From DASRCB01 sp035653295 (lineage in GTDB: Bacteria > Acidobacteriota > Terriglobia > Bryobacterales > Bryobacteraceae), in the NCBI GenBank assembly GCA_035653295.1, contig DASRCB010000386.1, positions 1 through 27,135 of the forward strand: DNA of 27,135 nt, read 5' to 3'. Positions 22,709 to 27,135 of the stretch are shown here, in pieces (position 1 is the stretch's first letter; each line of letters starts with the position of its first letter). The notes under the pieces are model-generated. The model saw only the letters and a list, made by a program, of their open reading frames with translations. It was not told the origin of the DNA and did no database searches. The translations under genes were made by a program, and so were the position numbers.

Positions 22709-23227
22709 ATGTCCCCGGTGACGGAACCTAAAATGAAAACAGACGGCTCCGCAATGTCGCCCATCCTTTCCCGCGACGAACTTCTGCGCGCGCGCGCACG
22801 GTGGCGGGACGAGCGCCGTACGGTCGTGTTCACCAACGGCTGTTACGACATCCTCCACCCGGGTCACGTCCGCTTTCTCGATCAAGCGAGGTCTCTCGGC
22901 GACATTCTCGTGCTCGCTCTCAACACCGATGCCAGCGTCCGCCGCAACAAAGGCGGAGCCCGCCCGATCGTCCCAGAGCAGGACCGCGCTACGGTCGCCG
23001 CCGCGCTCTCCTGCGTGGACGCCGTGACTCTGTTCGACGAGGACACGCCACGCGAGCTGATCGCCCAGCTTCTCCCCGATGTCCTTGTTAAAGGAGCCGA
23101 CTGGAATCATTTCGTTGCGGGCCGTGAGGAAGTCGAAGCCGCCGGAGGCCGCGTGCTCACCATCCCGCTCGAGCCCGGGTACTCTACCTCGGAGATCATT
23201 CGCAGGATTCAGGCACTGCCCGCGTGA
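22709..23227 (+). CDS. rfaE2: D-glycero-beta-D-manno-heptose-1-phosphate adenylyltransferase (HldE C-terminal type, RfaE2)
   Basis: A nucleotidyltransferase with VVFTNGCYDILHPGHVRFLD, which contains the HxGH signature (HPGH) that binds ATP, and the C-terminal PGYSTSEIIRRIQ segment. It makes ADP-heptose for LPS inner core. It is the stand-alone domain form, so a separate heptose kinase (HldA/RfaE1) should exist elsewhere. The start is uncertain: ATG 22709 gives 172 residues, but ATG 22733 (after GGAA) or 22754, directly before SPILSRDEL, fit relatives better. The stop overlaps mfd by 4 bp (GTGA), so the two are co-transcribed. Presence of ADP-heptose synthesis supports a Gram-negative, LPS-bearing cell. 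It diverges from the PpiC operon over 198 bp. Confidence 0.92.
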   Translation: MSPVTEPKMKTDGSAMSPILSRDELLRARARWRDERRTVVFTNGCYDILHPGHVRFLDQARSLGDILVLALNTDASVRRNKGGARPIVPEQDRATVAAALSCVDAVTLFDEDTPRELIAQLLPDVLVKGADWNHFVAGREEVEAAGGRVLTIPLEPGYSTSEIIRRIQALPA

Positions 23228-26200
23228 CCCACCCCGCCATCCGAGAACTGTTTCAAAGCCTGGGGCGCAATGCCGCCTTCCAGGAGGTCGCCGGCCAGCT
23301 CACGCGCAATCCGTCCGCCTCGGTCTCGCTCTCCGGGCTGACCACAAGCGCGAAGGCCATCTACATCGTTCTGCTCTGGCAGGTGCTGGAGCGGCCCATG
23401 ATCGTCGTTGTTGACGGCAACAAGCAGGCCGAGATCCTCACCGAACTAGCCGAAACGTTCTTCGACATTCTCGTAACGGCTCGCGAGATTCCACGTCCCC
23501 AGCTCATTCCTGCCCTCGACGTCCTGCCGAATCAGCGGCTGTCGCCACACAGCGAAGTCAGTGAACAGCGCGCCACCGGGCTCTGGCGCATGTCCGTCGG
23601 CCGCACTACCATCACGGTCACGCCGGCAGCATCCGCCCTGCTCCGCACTGAATCGGCGGACTTTTACCGCCAGCTCGCGCTCAGTCTTCGTGTCGGCGAG
23701 GAAATCCCCCTCGAAGACCTCATCCAGCACCTGGAGAGTATCGGCTACGAGAAACGCGAGCCGGTGGAAATGGTCGGCGAGTATTCGCTTCGCGGAGGCA
23801 TACTTGACGTGTTCCCTGCCGAAGCCTCCAAACCCGTGCGCATCGAGCTGTTCGGGGATCTGATCGAATCGATCCGCCGCTTCGACGTCGACAGCCAGCG
23901 CTCCATTATCAAGATCAACGAAACCACGCTGCTGCCCCTGATCGAGTATCCGCGTTCCGCCCGTCTGTTCCGCGAACTCTCCGAGCACATCGAAACGGCG
24001 AGTCCGGGAGACCCTTTCGCCGGATGGGAATTCGCCGTGCCGCTCGCCCATGCCCGCGAACACGCGCTCTTCGATCTCGCCGAGAATCCGCTCGTCGTGC
24101 TCGACGAGCCCGAGCAGATCGCGACTGCTTCCGACCGCCTCTGGATGCGCCTCGAGGATCCCGATCGGCCGGGCTATGCGCCGCCGGAAGCGAACTTCCG
24201 CCGCTGGGGCGAGATTCGCGCGCGTCTTGAAGGCGCTGCGCAGCTCACTCTGCGCGAGCTGGAGTTCGGCGATGCCGCGCCGCACATCCCCTCACGTCCG
24301 TCCATGGCGTTCCGCGGCAACATCCCCGTCGCCGTCGCTGAAGCGCGCAGCCTCGTCGAACAGGGCGAGCGCGTCGCATTCTTCGCCCGCACCACCGGCG
24401 AGCTGGAACGCCTCGCCGACATCTTCCGCGAGTACTCCATCCCCTATCAGCTCGGCATCGAGCCATCGGAGGCCGGCTCCGGCTACCTCGCCGAGCGCGC
24501 CTACCTCGCAGGTTCCGTCGCCAGCACGTACCTGGTCAAAGGCGCCGTGCGCCGCGGCGTCATCTTCCCCGACGCCCGCATCGCCGTCTTCGGCGCAGAG
24601 GACCTGTTCGAAACCTCCGACCTCGTCGCGCGTCCCGGGCCCTCACGCGCCGGTCTCGCCGCTTTCCAGGCCGATCTCGCCGACCTCAAGCCCGGCGATT
24701 ACGTCGTCCACTCCACTCACGGCATCGGCCGCTTCCTCGGGACGCGCGAGATCGCCCAGGGCGAGCAGTCCGGCGACTTCATGCTGCTGGAATACGCCGC
24801 CGACGCTCGCCTTTACGTCCCGCTCACGCGCATGGACCTCGTGCAGAAATTCCGTGGCGCGGGCGAGGGTTCGGCGCCGCCGCTCGACCGCCTCGGCGGA
24901 GTCACCTGGGAGCGCACCAAGTCGAAGGTCAAGGCCAAAATGCGCGACATGGCGGACGAGCTGCTCAAGCTCTACGCCGAGCGACGCATGGTCGAGGGTT
25001 TCTCGTTCTCCACCGATTCCAACTGGCAGCGTGAGTTCGAGGACGCCTTCGAGTTCGCACCCACCAAAGACCAGAACGAGGCCGTGAAGCAGATCAAGAA
25101 GGACATGGAGGACCCGCATCCCATGGACCGTCTGCTGTGTGGCGACGTGGGCTACGGGAAGACCGAGGTCGCCATGCGCGCCGCCTTTAAGGCTCTCGGC
25201 GACGGCAAACAGGTTGCCGTGCTCGCGCCCACTACGGTCCTCACCTTCCAGCACTATGAGACCTTCAAACGCCGCTTCGCTTCATTCCCCGTACGCGTGG
25301 AGATGCTCAGCCGCTTCGTCCCGCCGAAAGAGATGAAGCAGGTCCTCGAACACCTCGCGGCCGGCAAGGTGGATGTCGTGGTGGGTACCCACCGTCTGCT
25401 ATCGAAGGATGTTGAATTCCGCGATCTCGGCCTGCTCATCGTGGACGAAGAGCAGCGCTTTGGAGTGCGCCATAAGGAGCGTCTGAAGCAGATTCGGAAA
25501 AACGTGGACGTGCTCACCATGAGCGCCACTCCAATTCCGCGCACGCTGCACATGTCGCTCCTTGGGATTCGCGATATGTCGGTCATCGAAACCCCGCCGA
25601 AGGATCGGCTCGCAATCCATACAGTGGTCGCGCACTTTGACCCGGAGCTGATCCGCACGGCCATTGAGCAGGAGCTCAGCCGCGGCGGCCAGGTCTACTT
25701 CGTCCATAACCGCATTGACACGATCTTTATGCGCGCCGCGATGATTCAGGAGTTGCTGCCGCACTGCCGTATCGGGGTTGGTCATGGGCAGATGGGTGAG
25801 GCCGAGCTGGAGAAGGTCCTCCTTGGCTTCATGCGCCATGAGTACGACGTGTTCGTCTCGACAACTATTGTCGAGAATGGCCTCGACATCCCTCTCGCCA
25901 ATACGATGATCATCGAGAACGCGGAACGCTACGGCCTGTCCGAGCTGTACCAACTGCGCGGCCGTGTCGGCCGCTCCAACCGCCGCGCCTATGCCTATCT
26001 GCTGGTGCCCGCCGATACGGAGCTGAGCGAGATCGCGCGCAAGCGTCTCGCCGCGCTGCGTGAGTTCAGCGATCTCGGCGCGGGCTTCAAAATCGCCGCT
26101 CTCGATCTGGAACTGCGCGGCGCTGGCAACATCCTCGGCGGCGAACAGCACGGCCACATTGCCGCCGTCGGTTTCGACATGTATGTGCGTCTGCTGGAGG

Positions 26201-26673
26201 AAACCGTTCACGAGCTGCGCGGCGAGCGCGTGCCGCTGCAGGTCCAGTCCACCATCAACCTCGGCCTCGATATCCGCATCCCGCCGGAATATATCGCTGA
26301 AGAGCACCAGCGCCTGCGCGCGTACAAGCGAATCGCAGACGTAAAGACGGAAGAAGACGCCGCAAAAGCCCGCGCCGATCTGGAAGACCGCTACGGACCC
26401 CCGCCCGAGGCCGTGCTCACGCTCATTCGCTTTTCACTGCTGAAGAGCGCTGCGGAGCGGCTAGGCATCGAAGCCATCGATCGCCGCCAGGGCGTGATCA
26501 ACGTGAAATTCCACAAGGACACGCAGATCGACCCCATGCGGCTGATGGAAGTGGTACAGCAGACGAAAGACGCCCAGTTCACTCCCGCCGGCGTGCTGCG
26601 ACTGCCGGCCGACGGCCAGCAGCCGGCGCAGTTGCTGGATTTCCTGGCCGCCCAACTCTCGGTGCTCGCGTAG
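23224..26673 (+). CDS. mfd: Transcription-repair coupling factor
   Basis: A 1149-residue protein of full Mfd length. The N-terminal UvrB-like part spans ~1-340 (YSLRGGILDVFPAEASKPVR). The RNA-polymerase-interacting CarD-like domain is ~487-560 (LKPGDYVVHSTHGIGRFLG). The translocase has Walker A GDVGYGKT (640-647), DEEQ box (741-744), TMSATPIPRTLHMSLLGIRD and the TRG motif region (GRVGRSNRRAYAYLL). The D7 domain forms the C-terminus. Mfd pushes stalled RNA polymerase off lesions and recruits UvrA. The start is GTG 23224, overlapping the rfaE2 stop (GTGA), which gives the normal N-terminus THPAIRELFQSL. No terminator is obvious in the 65 bp before the convergent gene at 26739. No frame or key-residue damage is seen. 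Confidence 0.97.
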   Translation: MTHPAIRELFQSLGRNAAFQEVAGQLTRNPSASVSLSGLTTSAKAIYIVLLWQVLERPMIVVVDGNKQAEILTELAETFFDILVTAREIPRPQLIPALDVLPNQRLSPHSEVSEQRATGLWRMSVGRTTITVTPAASALLRTESADFYRQLALSLRVGEEIPLEDLIQHLESIGYEKREPVEMVGEYSLRGGILDVFPAEASKPVRIELFGDLIESIRRFDVDSQRSIIKINETTLLPLIEYPRSARLFRELSEHIETASPGDPFAGWEFAVPLAHAREHALFDLAENPLVVLDEPEQIATASDRLWMRLEDPDRPGYAPPEANFRRWGEIRARLEGAAQLTLRELEFGDAAPHIPSRPSMAFRGNIPVAVAEARSLVEQGERVAFFARTTGELERLADIFREYSIPYQLGIEPSEAGSGYLAERAYLAGSVASTYLVKGAVRRGVIFPDARIAVFGAEDLFETSDLVARPGPSRAGLAAFQADLADLKPGDYVVHSTHGIGRFLGTREIAQGEQSGDFMLLEYAADARLYVPLTRMDLVQKFRGAGEGSAPPLDRLGGVTWERTKSKVKAKMRDMADELLKLYAERRMVEGFSFSTDSNWQREFEDAFEFAPTKDQNEAVKQIKKDMEDPHPMDRLLCGDVGYGKTEVAMRAAFKALGDGKQVAVLAPTTVLTFQHYETFKRRFASFPVRVEMLSRFVPPKEMKQVLEHLAAGKVDVVVGTHRLLSKDVEFRDLGLLIVDEEQRFGVRHKERLKQIRKNVDVLTMSATPIPRTLHMSLLGIRDMSVIETPPKDRLAIHTVVAHFDPELIRTAIEQELSRGGQVYFVHNRIDTIFMRAAMIQELLPHCRIGVGHGQMGEAELEKVLLGFMRHEYDVFVSTTIVENGLDIPLANTMIIENAERYGLSELYQLRGRVGRSNRRAYAYLLVPADTELSEIARKRLAALREFSDLGAGFKIAALDLELRGAGNILGGEQHGHIAAVGFDMYVRLLEETVHELRGERVPLQVQSTINLGLDIRIPPEYIAEEHQRLRAYKRIADVKTEEDAAKARADLEDRYGPPPEAVLTLIRFSLLKSAAERLGIEAIDRRQGVINVKFHKDTQIDPMRLMEVVQQTKDAQFTPAGVLRLPADGQQPAQLLDFLAAQLSVLA

Positions 26674-26738
26674 AAAGGTCTTGGTGCAGGCGCTCGCCCT
26701 CCGGCGCGCTCTCAGCCCGCCAGCCGCGCACCGACGTC

Positions 26739-27134
26739 TCAGAACGCTTCCGCGCCGGCCTCGGCGACAGAATGGTCCTGCTTGCCGCTGCCGCCGCTTA
26801 CGCCGATCGCACCCACCACCTTGCCTCCTTCCCTGAGAGGCATGCCGCCGGCGAAAATCATGATCCGGCCGTGATTGGAAACGTGAATGCCGAAGAAGTC
26901 CGTACCCGGCTGACTGAGCTCCGAAAGCTCTTTGGTGGCGATATCGAAAGCCCGCGAGGTGAAGGCCTTGTTGATGGCAATGTCGATGCTGCCAAGCCAT
27001 GCGCCTTCCATGCGTTCGAAGGCCAGCAGGTTCCCACCCTCGTCCACTACTGCGATGTTCATCGGCTGGCCGATTTCGGAGGCCTTCTTCTCCGCGGCGG
27101 CGATCACTTTGCGTGCGCGTTCCAGGGTCATCAT
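26739..27134 (-). CDS. GlcG/HbpS-family protein (DUF336)
   Basis: About 131 residues: LERARKVIAAAEKKASEIGQ, then PMNIAVVDEGGNLLAFERME, GSIDIAINKAFTSRAF, GGMPLREGGKVVGAIGVSGG and a C-terminal QDHSVAEAGAEAF. This is the GlcG/HbpS fold. Known relatives include GlcG of glycolate operons and HbpS, an extracellular haem-binding redox sensor; many have no assigned role. No signal peptide is visible, so a cytoplasmic location is likely. ATG at 27134 and the next codon (27131) are both possible starts, and the true start could lie beyond the window edge. Its neighbours to the left are unrelated (convergent mfd). Confidence 0.88.
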   Translation of the reverse strand: MMTLERARKVIAAAEKKASEIGQPMNIAVVDEGGNLLAFERMEGAWLGSIDIAINKAFTSRAFDIATKELSELSQPGTDFFGIHVSNHGRIMIFAGGMPLREGGKVVGAIGVSGGSGKQDHSVAEAGAEAF

Positions 27135-27135
27135 G

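Noticed and set aside
22511..23110. N-terminal extension of the PpiC protein back to 23110
   Set aside because: It would run through the divergent rfaE2 gene, while a clean signal peptide begins at 22510.
1..27135. CRISPR arrays, insertion sequences, integrases, rRNA or tRNA genes
   Set aside because: No spaced direct repeats, transposase-like proteins or RNA gene signatures were seen on either strand.

Overview
The window looks like chromosomal DNA from a high-GC member of the Acidobacteriota, most likely a Bryobacterales/Solibacter-type lineage. This rests on gene families I associate with that group. They are a winged-helix/PD40 beta-propeller membrane regulator, a PadR regulator translationally coupled to an ADOP (acidobacterial duplicated orphan permease), a secreted protein with an 'AVPYALKAADADTLGG'-type segment, and a fragment with an 'NWPLYAAVSGSAMAM' motif. 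No rRNA, tRNA, insertion sequence, phage gene or CRISPR array is visible. The assignment comes from protein character, not from a marker-gene tree.

Layout, 1-9.4 kb: A partial secreted protein runs off the left edge (-). Next is a winged-helix/beta-propeller regulator (+) split by an apparent one-base frameshift near 2720. Then come glgC (-), rpsU (+, TTG start), and a PadR-ADOP operon (+) whose promoter carries a perfect 11-bp inverted repeat over its -10 box. A Gfo/Idh/MocA oxidoreductase (-) and a stand-alone nuoI (-) follow.

Layout, 9.4-15.3 kb: The plus strand carries a HAD phosphatase, an EamA-type transporter, a trehalose-synthase-like GH13 enzyme, a subtilisin-family protease and an 80-residue protein that looks like a free-standing copy of the protease's own N-terminal propeptide. 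After these lie about 600 bp of gene debris: an N-terminal fragment of a lineage-typical protein and the C-terminal tail of a sulfotransferase-like protein.

Layout, 15.1-27.1 kb: A MATE exporter and a small downstream gene (-) diverge from an ABCB-type exporter (+). A tight minus-strand operon follows: SurA-like PpiC chaperone, YhaM-like OB/HD nuclease, BlaI-type repressor, and two small EamA/SMR-like membrane proteins with a 4-bp ATGA overlap. It diverges from hldE-C (rfaE2)-mfd, which also share a 4-bp overlap. A GlcG/HbpS-like protein (-) closes the window at the right edge.

Most genes are housekeeping or common accessory functions: glycogen/trehalose metabolism, LPS heptose activation, transcription-coupled repair, envelope protein folding and export. 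The best candidates for something undescribed are the protease plus trans-propeptide pair, the PadR operator/leaderless promoter, and the BlaI-headed pair of half-size DMT proteins. I see no large unknown defence or biosynthetic system here.
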